Source: Cephalotus follicularis
Taxonomy: Eukaryota; Streptophyta; Magnoliopsida; Oxalidales; Cephalotaceae
Direction of reading: 5' to 3'
Assembly (NCBI GenBank): GCA_001972305.1
Contig: BDDD01001607.1
Location: forward strand, 62,001 to 126,000
Length of the DNA stretch: 64,000 bases
Below the pieces are notes generated by a model, which saw nothing but the letters and a program-made list of their open reading frames with translations, made no database searches and was not told the origin of the DNA. Positions within the stretch are counted from its first letter, which is position 1, and each line of letters starts with the position of its first letter. The position numbers were made by a program, and so were the translations under genes. This document shows, in pieces, positions 1-8,692 of the stretch.

Positions 1-308
1 TCCTTGGTGTAACTCCAGAAGTTCAGTCTCCCTTCAATCACGCTCCATCTGTGGAACATAAGCCTCTAAGAACTCGGATTGGAATCTGTCCCAAGTCCTG
101 TCAAGATCCAGGGATTCCCACTTCGCTTCGATCATCTCCCACTAATAGGTAGCCTTTCCCCATAAGCGGTAAATATCTTCTCCATGTCCTTCATCCACTG
201 TTTTGCCATAGTAGCATCCAATTCACCCTTGAACATCAGGGGATTGTGCCTCATGAACCTCTCCAAATCTCTGCCAAACCCACCAGCATGATAAACCTCA
301 GGAGCATT
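1..308 (-). pseudogene. Ty3/gypsy gag fragment, downstream half
   Basis: On the minus strand this encodes part of the retrotransposon gag (capsid) domain, which packages element RNA into virus-like particles. Seen: the block RFMRHNPLMFKG followed by a W..dmEKIF segment (about 285-165), and after a frame change near 130 an EAKW...F...YVPQMERD stretch leading to ELLELHQG at the window edge. This order matches the Retrotrans_gag family. A stop and a frameshift near 125-135 show decay. The reading frame continues upstream in 8383-8523: removing 309-8382 joins the two halves in frame at the codon for Asn-Ala-Pro-Glu. This is therefore one gag split by the Athila-1 insertion. The rest of the host element lies outside the window. 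Confidence 0.8.
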
Positions 309-1728
309 GTTTAGCATAAAAATGTGTTATTTTTAATGATAAATTTATTATATTTTTATGCTTGGAATAAACTATTGTGGTTCTTTTTATTTGATTTTCA
401 GGTATTATGCTTATTATTGCTGAATCAGAGAAAATGAAGCTAAAACGCTACTTTTAGAGTTAAAGTGGTTTGAAGTCAAAAACCGGTTAAAGAGTGCACC
501 CACTCAAGCGAGAGAAATCAAAATTTAAGACTCAAAAGATATTGAATATTGGGCTCATTTTGTTCATTAAATTATTTGGAGCAATTTTAGTTCTTGGACC
601 GGTTCATTTTGAAGCTCCGATGAAGGGATATTATAAGAAAACAAATATTCATGCAAAATGATAATCCATGCGCCACGTGTCGTCATTTCCTACACAGCCC
701 ATGCATTCCTCAACATTCAGTAAATCAATTCTCTCATACAAGCCATACGCCTAAAATCAGCAACTATTATGTCCATGCCCATGCAATACTATATGTCCAT
801 GCCCATGCAAGCCAAAACCAATTAACATGTGCTGCACTTCAACCAATCAACAGCACAATGCAGCAGCCCACGTTTTCAAGCTTCAACGCCAACAACCACA
901 ATTCACCAACCTCAGTATTAAATAATAAATTGTTGGTCGGTTACATATGTATATATATATGGCATAGAGCATACACAAACCAGCAAGAAGAGCAGTCTCT
1001 CCTTTTCTTTTTCTTTCAATTTTCAGTGTAGTTTTCAATATGTTTTGTAGCTAGTTCTTTAAGGTTTTTGGGTTAGAACAAAGCCTATATTGTTATTGTT
1101 TCAATTCCATCAATAAAAATCCTTGAATATTTTATTTATTCTTCAATTTTTCTGCCTTCGCACACACTTTGTCTGTCTGATTAAAATCCACAAACATCTT
1201 GTAGGTGAAGCTGAAAGTTGGTGAATGAATGGTACTTAATTCAATCAACGGAGTCTACTCATACGATTTGTCACAACGAACACACTTCGTATAGACCTAG
1301 CATGTCTACTCATACGTCTTGTCATCACAGTCGCACTCCGTATCGACCTAGCTGCTGTTGGTTATCAAGGTATGATCGTTTAATTAAAGTAAATTATTCA
1401 ATACAATCTATGGTGAGTTTCTATTCCCAAAAATCAATTTTCATTATTATTTTCTTTAGTTTTATTTATTGCTTTAATTGGTTTTAATTTGCACGTGTTA
1501 TTTTTTTTGTTATTTTTAATTATTTTAGTATGTTATTTTATTTTATTTATTTCTTGCCTGTTTTCAATTATTTTATTATTTTTGCATAATTAGGAATAGT
1601 TTTTAGTAGTTTATCTCAAATTTGGTATACTTCACCTAGGTTGAATAATTTATAACTAGTTTAACGGTTCCCTGCGTTCGACCCGTTACTGCATGATCCG
1701 TGCACTTGCGGTTATAAATTTTAAAACA
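309..1728 (+). repeat. 5' LTR of Athila-1
   Basis: Long terminal repeat that promotes and polyadenylates the element RNA. It begins TGTTTAGCATAAAAATG, aligning with the start of the Athila-2 LTR at 42446 (TGATAAGCATAAAAATG); the two stay alignable for about the first 170 bp. Bases 1315-1728 are repeated almost exactly at 7967-8382, which fixes the right side of the LTR; the likely terminal CA is at 1725-1726. The host gag at the left junction ends at agcat and the right junction reads aacat, so the 5-bp target duplication is imperfect or disturbed by the 3' truncation. Confidence 0.8.
942..962 (+). promoter_or_regulatory. Putative TATA box of Athila-1 LTR
   Basis: An alternating TATATATATA run followed by GGCATAG lies about 640 bp into the LTR. 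A CAAT-like sequence (aaccaatcaac) sits about 105 bp upstream and an AATAAA-type signal near 1111, which would place R and the polyadenylation site between about 990 and 1130. Functional assignment is inferred from position only. Confidence 0.45.
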
Positions 1729-1770
1729 TTATATATTTATTATATTTTTATGCTGGGAATAGACTACTGT
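1729..1770 (+). other. Second LTR-start remnant at the LTR/gag junction
   Basis: A primer-binding site would be expected here. Instead the sequence is ttattatatttttatgc followed by gggaatagactactgtg, which matches the beginning of the LTR (compare 345-383 and 42470-42510). It then runs directly into gag codons, so the PBS and the gag N-terminus are missing. This looks like a recombination or deletion product between an LTR start and gag. Confidence 0.6.
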
Positions 1771-3985
1771 GTATAAATTTTTCTCTGAAAGATGGAGCTA
1801 AAAAGTGGCTCTACAGTCTCCCCAATGGTTCTATTTCTACATGGGACCATTTCACTGTCTCGTTCCTAAAGAAATTTTTTCCGCTTCATAAAACCAATAA
1901 ACTTAGGAACGACATTCTCCAATTTCGTCAAAAACCCAATGAATCATTTCTAGATGTATGGAACATTTTAAAGACCTTCTTTTAGAGTGTCCACATCACG
2001 GTTTGAACACGTGGCATTTATGCCAAATCATCTACGAAGGCATCGACTACCAGACCAAGCAATTGGTCGAGTCGATGTGTCCTGATGGGTTCACCTCATA
2101 TACCGACGAGAATGAGGCTTGGAGTTTTCTTCTAGATTTAGGTGAGCGAACTAGGGAGTGGGAGTCCACTCAAGTTTCTGAAAGAGCTTTGCTGAGTAAG
2201 GGGAATGTTATAGAATGGGCAGTGGCGCTAGAGGCACAGTTAGATAGTCGTTTCAAGAGATTAGAGTCGTTAATTAGGGGTTCCGCGCAAGCAAATCATA
2301 TCGATCAAAACACCCAATTGTGCTCGTGGTGCCAGTCGCAAAATCTTGTCATAGAAGAATGCCAACAATTCATTGAAAATCAATATACTCTTGAGAATGT
2401 GTCTGCAATGAATCAAAACAACCCGTATAGTAACACTTACAATCCGGGTTGGCGAAATCACCCAAACTTCTCATGGAGCCAAGGGCAAAACGCAAGGGGA
2501 CCCTCAAATTTTTTGGGTCAAAATTCAAATTTTTCGGGGCAACCATCGAGCTTTTCTAGCCAGTCTGCACCACAGCAGACCTATCCAAGGTTTCCCCCGA
2601 ATTCGAACAATATTCGTCCTTCCTTCCCACCACAAAATCAATTCCAAAATCAACAATCACCTGGATTGTTGAACCGACGGGAGGATACATCTAGGATTTA
2701 GTCGCTAGAAAAGAGCATGGAACTTCTTATGAGCACTGTGATGACTAGTCAGCATAACATGGAAAAACAAATTTCACAACTAGCATCCGCTCTACACGAA
2801 AGAGAAAAAGGAAAAATGCCCTCCCAACCTGACCCGAATCCTAGGTCTGCCTTCAACCATTCCGCTCAAACCCAACAACCATTAAATTAGCAAAATTCAG
2901 CTTCCTCCTCTGGTCCATCAAAACAAGTTTTTGCCTTAAGAAGTGGAAATGAATACCATCCAGCGGATCAAACGGAGAACGTGAGTGAGCAAATGGAAGA
3001 ATCCTTGGCGCAAGAAAAACCACAAGATTTATTGATTGACCCATCGGAGCAATCAATACAATTAAATGCGCACGATGAATTAAGGAAAGAGAAAGAGGAT
3101 GAGAAGAAGAAACAACTGGACGAGGTGCCAAAGCGTTCATTTGACCCACCAGCTCCCTTTCCAAAAAGATTGCAAAGCAAGAAAGCCCCAGCAATGGAGA
3201 AGATCATAGAAACATTTAAGCAAGTCCAAATCAATATTCCATTACTTGAAGCCATTGAACAGGTGTCCTCTTACGCAAAAGTCCTTAAAGACTTATGCAC
3301 TAAAAAGAGGATCCTTCAGACTCCAAAAAAGGCTTTCTTGGCAGCCAACATTAGTGTACTATTTTCGCAACCCACGATGCGAAAGTATAAAGATCCGGGC
3401 TGCCCGACAATCTCTTGTGTTATTGCAAACACGAAAATTGAGCATGCCTTGCTCGATTTAGGAGCAAGTGTGAACTTGTTGCCATCATCGGTTTATGAGA
3501 AGCTCGGACTAGGAGAGTTAAGACCAACCACGATGACATTGCAATTAGCAGATAGGTCTGTGAAAGTGTCGCGAGGGAAAATCGAGGATGTGTTGATAAA
3601 GGTTGGAGAGTTTCTCTTTCCTGTCGACTTCGTTGTCTTAGATACCCAGCCTGTTACAAATTTAAATGATCAAATTCCAGTTATCCTTGGTAGACCTTTC
3701 CTGGTAACAAGTAATGCGTTAATCAATTGTCGAAATGGTCTGATGAAATTAAGCTTCGGAAATACATCCGTGGATTTTAATGTTTTCCGATTGGGTAAGC
3801 ATTCCGTCGATTTTGATGAATTGAATGCAATCCATGCATTTCCCGATTATATGGATACACACTTCGACATTGATTTTGATGGAAATTTTAATGATTGCAT
3901 GCAGGATTTAGAGGATATCGATGGAGGTGATTTCGTTGATGCGTTTAGTATGCAGCCATTAGAGCCAGTGGGCCCCTTGTCCACA
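1771..3985 (+). pseudogene. Athila-1 gag-protease polyprotein (broken)
   Basis: Encodes capsid and protease of an Athila-lineage gypsy element. Seen: a gag capsid block (1775-2080; W...LP.GSI.TWD...FL.KFFP), then a frameshift near 1950. The frame from 1958 carries the Athila-typical NPGWRNHPNFSW motif (about 2443), a glutamine- and asparagine-rich linker, and an aspartic protease whose active-site region reads LLDLGASVNLLP (about 3450; D-L-G where many retroviral proteases have D-S/T-G). This is followed by LADRSVK and FPVDFVVLD. In-frame TAG stops lie at 2699-2701 and 2888-2890. The gag start is missing. The coding sequence stops being real at 3985, where the artefact block begins, so the stop at 3989 belongs to the artefact and not to the gene. 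Confidence 0.85.
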
Positions 3986-5722
3986 GTATAGCTAGTTTTG
4001 TGGGTTAACACGAGCACCACGGTCAGGGTTTTAGTACAGTATCTTCTTACGGTTGTTAAGTAACTTTTAGTTATATGAGAACTCTTACACAGGCGTTACT
4101 TAGTTTTGTTGGGCATATCATTGTGAATGTTAGGCCCAACCGCTTTAGTGGGTTTGAAGAGTACCTCGGTTCCCGTTTTGCGTTCCCCTGGGAGTTTAAA
4201 AAACCCAGTTTTAAGTTTAAAAAGCCCCGTTGGTAGCTCGAAAAGATCGGTCAGACGTGGTGTCGTCTGGATAGGTTCTAAAGGGGGCTTAAGCTTGTTA
4301 CAAGCAGGAAGGAAGGGTGGTGTTTTAGTTAAGGTTTTAGTTGTTAGTGGACCTAACAACTTGGTTGCCCTCCTATGTAGATCCTAAAGCAGCGATCTTT
4401 TCTCGTACCTTGAAGAATACTCGTGACACTACTGATCAGTCGTATTGTACCTTTTTGTTTAAAGTGTTGATCGTAGGCGAGATGTGCTTTCTCTTTTTCC
4501 TTTTTACGGGAGGGTTGGACTGGGCTTAGGATCCTGACGGAAGTTGGTAAGGCGAGTTTGGGTTGTTGGTAATTTAGTCGTTTTAGGTCGAAGGAGGAGA
4601 CCAGGTAGTTTTGTTCAAAAACGGAATTCTTCACCTTTACTTATGTTAGGTCGCCTAGTTTGCCTCTTGCACTCGCTTGTTTACCTCCTTAGGAACCGCG
4701 TTCTTTTTGGTGTTCTAAATAACTAACTGGGTAGTCTCGTTAGTTATGTTAATTTACGCGTGCTACTTAACTCCTTCCTCTTTCTCCTGCTCTTCTTCTT
4801 TGTTGACCAGCTCCGCGGTTTCGCAAGTAAACTGGGTGGTCGAGGGAAAGGTTTTTCTAACGTTTCGTTCTTTCGGGGTCGTTACCTCTTCTAGTAGCTT
4901 TGTAAATTCGTTCAGGTTTAGTTATAAGGTAACGAACTTCGGTAACTTGTCCACGGGAGAATGCGTTTTCAGGAATTTCTGAATACGTGATTTTTCTCCT
5001 AGGAAGTCTGAGGCTTTTTCCGAAAGAACCGTCGGTTGTAATCACGTGATAAAAGCGTTGGGTGCTACGCTTTCATATTTCTAGGACCGACGGGCTGTTA
5101 GAGAACACAATAACCTTTGTGCTTTTAACTCGTACGGAACGAGCTAAATCCTCGTTCACACTTGAACAACGGTAGTAGCCAAATACTCTTCGAGCCTGAT
5201 CCTCTCAATTCTGGTTGGTGCTACTGTAACGTTAATCGTCTATCCAGACACTTCCACGGCGCTCCCTTTTAGCTCCTACACAACTATTTCCAACCTCTCA
5301 AAGAGAAAGGACAGCTGAAGCAACAGAATCTGTGGGTCGGACAACGTTTGAATTTACTAGTTTAAGGTCAATAGGAACCATCTGGAAAGGACCGTTGTTC
5401 ATTACGCAATTAGTTAACAGCTTTACCAGACTACTTTAATTCGAAGCCTTTATGTAGGCACCTAAAATTACAAAAGGCTAACCCATTCGTAAGGCGGCTA
5501 AAACTACTTAACTTACGTTAGGTACGTAAAGGGCTAATATAACTATGTGTGAAGCTGTAACTAAAACTACCTTTAAAATTACTAACGTACGTCCTAAATC
5601 TCCTATAGCTATCTCCACTAAAGCAACTACGCAAATCATACGTCGGTAATCTCGGTCACCCGGGGAACAGGTGTATGCCTGGGTTTGGTAGTTTACTCGT
5701 CGTATGCTTTGAACTTGAGTTT
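3986..5722. other. Assembly artefact: complement-only (unreversed) copy of 2297-3985
   Basis: Read left to right, every base is the Watson-Crick complement of the base 1689 positions earlier: 3986 pairs with 2297 and 5674 with 3985. For example 3986-3995 gtatagctag against 2297-2306 catatcgatc, and 5067-5085 against the complement of 3378-3396, with one mismatch. Bases 5675-5722 continue as the complement of pol sequence that follows protease and keep that frame open. Replication and recombination cannot make a parallel complement, so this is a processing error beside the scaffold gap. Scattered substitutions show the source was not the same molecule as 2297-3985. Any reading frame in this block is meaningless. 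Confidence 0.96.
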
Positions 5723-5747
5723 NNNNNNNNNNNNNNNNNNNNNNNNN
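5723..5747. other. Scaffold gap of 25 N
   Basis: Twenty-five undetermined bases. Protease coding lies to the left and the end of reverse transcriptase to the right, so most of the RT domain (probably around 1 kb) is missing. The N run is therefore a placeholder and not a measured length. Confidence 0.95.
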
Positions 5748-6511
5748 CTCGAAATGTGAAAAACATCCGAGCATTCCTCGGACATGCTAGTTTTTATCGT
5801 CGGTTCATCAAAGATTTTAGCAAGGTGGCTCGACCCTTAACTTCGCTCTTAGCTAAAGATCAAGATTTTATTTTCTCTGATGAGTGCCTTGTAGCATTTA
5901 ATCGATTAAAAAAGGATCTCACTTCTGCTCCTATCATCCAATCACCGATTTGGACTGAGCCATTTGAGATCATGTGTGACGCGTCTGATAGTGCAATAGG
6001 AGCGGTTCTTTGTCAAAGATTAAATAAATTGCCTCACGTCATTTACTATGCAAGTAGGACCCTTTCTGATGCACAATTGAATTATACAACCACTGAGAAA
6101 GAGTTTTTAGCAGTGGTCTTTGCACTTGAGAAATTCAGATCGTATCTTTTAGGATCACATGTCATAGTTTATACAGATCATGCTGCGATTCGGTATTTGA
6201 TGAGTAAAAAGGATGCAAAAGCGCGTCTCATCTGATGGGCTATGCTTCTTCAAGAATTTGACGTTGAAATTAGAGATAAGAAAGGGACTGAGAATTTGAT
6301 GGCTGATCATTTATCGCGGCTCTCCAATGCACCTGAAGAAAATGGTTCGATTAATGAGAATTTTCCTGATGAGCAGCTTATGCGTGTTGAGCGCGAACCA
6401 TGGTATGCAGACATAGTAAATTATCTTGTTACGGGTAGTGTACCATCCATGTGGTCTACTCAAGATAAGCGTAGGTTTCTCTCACAAGCGAAGCATTTTT
6501 TTTTGGGATGA
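5748..6511 (+). pseudogene. Athila-1 RT C-terminus and RNase H
   Basis: Encodes the end of reverse transcriptase ([21 protein letters not shown], the RT connection region) followed by RNase H, which degrades the RNA of the RNA-DNA hybrid. RNase H residues seen in order: the first Asp in [16 protein letters not shown] (about 5980), the Glu in [16 protein letters not shown] (about 6100), and Asp in [13 protein letters not shown] (about 6175). The linker ENLMADHLSRL follows (about 6295). A TGA at 6233-6235 replaces the usual Trp, and a 1-base shift in a T run (about 6497-6504) separates this frame from integrase. The RT palm with its YxDD site is absent because of the gap. Confidence 0.88.
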
Positions 6512-7697
6512 TCCTTATCGTTTTGAAGCATGTCCCGACCAGATTTTGAGACGATGTGTTCCTGATCATGAGCATCGCTCCATTCTATCTTTTTGTCATG
6601 ATCAGGCATGTGGTAGCCATTTTGGCCCAACAAAAATGTCAGCCAAGGTTTTGCAATGTGGTTTTTATTGGCCCACCCTTTTCAAATATGCATTTCAGTA
6701 CTGTAGAGCTTGTGCTTCTTGTCAATCGTTAGGCCGTGTGACTAAGAGGAATATGATGCCTTTAACTCCGGTTTTGACGATTGAGATTTTTGATGTTTGG
6801 GGCATTGATTTCATGGGACCGTTTCCCAATTCGTTTGGGAATTTATATATCCTTTTGGCTGTTGATTACGTTTTGAAGTGGATTGAGGCGATTCCTTGTC
6901 GAACAAATGACAACTCCGTGGTTGTCAAATTCCTCAAGGAACATATCTTTTCTCGCTTTGGTACCCCATGTGCCATCATTAGTGATAGGGGTACCCACTT
7001 TTACAATCGTTCTTTTGAAGCACTCATGAAAAGATATGGGATTACTCACAAGCTCGCTACACCATATCATCTTCAAACAAGTGGGCAAGTTGAGGTATCT
7101 AATCGCCAAATCAAGCAAATTCTCAAAAAAACAGTCAACCCCAATCGAAAGGATTGGTCCACGCGACTTGTAGATGCTTTATGGGCTTATCGAACCGCAT
7201 TTAAAAATGATCTTGGTCAATCTCCTTACCGACATGTGTATGGTAAAGAATGTCATCTTCCGGTAGAATTGGAACATCGAGCCTTTTAGGCTGTCAAGCA
7301 ATTCAATTTTGATCGTTCCACCGCAAGTAGTCATCGTGCTCTCCAGCTATCTGAGTTAGAAGAAATTCGAAATGATGCGTATGACAATGCGAAGATTTCC
7401 AAAGAAAAGACCAAGGCCTTTCATGCGAATTGTGCGAAATTTTTTTGAAGTAGGAGACAAGGTTCTTTTATATAATTCACGTTTACATTTGTTTCCTGGA
7501 AAATTGAGATCCCGTTGGGATGGCCCGTATATTGTTAAAAATGTTTTCTAACATGGTGTTTTTGAGATTTGTAAGCCAGGTACTGAAGATGTTTTCAAGG
7601 TAAACAGGCAGCGGTTGAAGAAATTTTTAGAGTTTCCATCTGCGCCGATGGAGGAGGCTATGGACTTGCATGAGCCTCTTTATTTTGAGCTTCCATA
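6503..7697 (+). pseudogene. Athila-1 integrase (broken)
   Basis: Integrase joins element cDNA to the chromosome. Seen: an HHCC zinc-binding domain (H at about 6600 and 6618, C-x2-C at about 6711-6722), then the catalytic core with Asp in WGIDFMGPF (6807), Asp in ISDRGTHF (6984) and Glu in [11 protein letters not shown] (7092), spaced as in the DDE family. A TAG at 7288 and a 1-base shift near 7447 break the frame. The C-terminal [13 protein letters not shown] and VNRQRLKKFLE blocks (7498-7630) continue to a stop near 7697, with another internal stop at 7550. Lying downstream of RNase H, it gives the gypsy gene order PR-RT-RH-INT. Confidence 0.88.
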
Positions 7698-7966
7698 ATC
7701 ATATTTGGCAAACCCTACCCCTTTATTCTTTATTTTATTGCATTGTTTCTTATATTTTCTTGATTAGACATTTTTATTTCTTTAGTTGTTTTCATTGCAT
7801 TGAGGACAATGCAAAATTTAAGTATGGGGGGGTTAGACCGAAGTTCATTTTAATTTTGAAAGTAAGAATAAGTGTTGATATGCTTAAAAACAATAGAAAA
7901 CCCCATAGGAGATAATAAAAATTTTGTTTTCAAGGAAAAGAAAAGGAATGCATCTCAAGGTAGGAG
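7698..7966 (+). other. Athila-1 3' non-coding region with purine tract
   Basis: Contains the Athila-typical cattgaggacaatgcaaa followed by tttaagtatggggggg (about 7795-7830), a polypurine-tract-like sequence. The same segment occurs in Athila-2 at about 47305-47345 and the two remain alignable to the phrase ctcaaggtaggag (7955-7967 and 47472-47484). Here the sequence jumps straight into the middle of the LTR, so roughly 900 bp of 3' non-coding DNA and the first kilobase of the LTR are deleted. Confidence 0.7.
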
Positions 7967-8382
7967 CGTCTTGTCATCACAGTCGCACTCCGTATCGACC
8001 TAGCTGCTGTTGGTTATCAAGGTATGATCGTTTAATTAAAGTGAATTGTTCAATACAATCTATGGTGAGTTTCTATTCCCAAAAATCAATTTTCATTATT
8101 ATTTTCTTTACTTTTATTTACTGCTTTAATTGGTTTTAATTTGCACGTGTTATTTTTTTTGTTATTTTTAATTATTTTAGTCTGTTATTTTATTTTATTT
8201 ATTTCTTGCCTGTTTTCAATTGTTTTATTATTTTTGCATAATTAGGAGTAGTTTTTAGTAGTTTATCTCAAATTTGGTATACTTCGCCTAGGTTGAATAA
8301 TTTATAACTAGTTTAACGTTTCTCTGCGTTTGACCCATTACTGCATGATCCGTGCACTTGCGGTTATAAATTTTAAAACATT
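7967..8382 (+). repeat. Truncated 3' LTR of Athila-1
   Basis: Nearly identical to 1315-1728 of the 5' LTR, with scattered substitutions only. It lacks the first ~1000 bp, including the TATA region. It ends ttttaaaaca(tt) and abuts the host gag frame at 8383. Confidence 0.85.
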
Positions 8383-8523
8383 CTTTTTACATGAACAAGT
8401 GTGCTGGTGTGCTTGATTAAAATCATACATGTGCCACAAATCTGCCATATTCACCGCATTGGCTTGTATCTGTTGTTGGAAAAGATCAGTCATGTGATCA
8501 ACAGTACTCCTTTCCTTATTCAT
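8383..8523 (-). pseudogene. Ty3/gypsy gag fragment, N-terminal part
   Basis: Minus-strand reading frame with Met at 8523 (MNKERSTVDHMTDLFQQQIQ...). It runs in frame, across the removed Athila-1 insertion, into the capsid block at 308-132. The first 46 or so residues are polar, with a QQQ stretch typical of gypsy gag N-termini. The leader and primer-binding site lie upstream (right) at 8524-8692. Confidence 0.7.
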
Positions 8524-8681
8524 GGGTGGGCATTTGCTCCTTCGTCGGCCCTAGGCCATGCACGCCTTCCCCTTCGACGATCCATTATGTTTCCTATAAG
8601 GAAATTGTATTAATCATGAGGAAACTATTCACTTAATTGTCGAGGATGGTATCCCAGCGATATCTTATAATTTAATATAAG

Positions 8682-8692
8682 ATCTGATACCA
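8682..8692 (-). promoter_or_regulatory. Primer-binding site (tRNA-Met type)
   Basis: Read on the minus strand it is TGGTATCAGAT, matching the start of the common plant PBS TGGTATCAGAGC that pairs with initiator tRNA-Met. It lies directly between the LTR (8693) and the gag leader. A small hairpin (atcttata/tataagat) sits just beside it at about 8662-8683. Confidence 0.7.

Noticed and set aside
4096..5045. Several 60-93-codon reading frames on both strands between 4096 and 5045
   Set aside because: They lie inside the complement-only artefact block; the underlying sequence is not natural DNA, so the frames have no meaning.
3986..5722. True inverted repeat or hairpin interpretation
   Set aside because: In an inverted repeat the order would be reversed; here complementarity runs in the same direction with a constant 1689-base offset.
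5675..5750. Start of an apparent ORF upstream of the RNase H frame, crossing the N gap
   Set aside because: The first residues come from the artefact and the frame crosses 25 undetermined bases; only codons from 5748 onward are credible.
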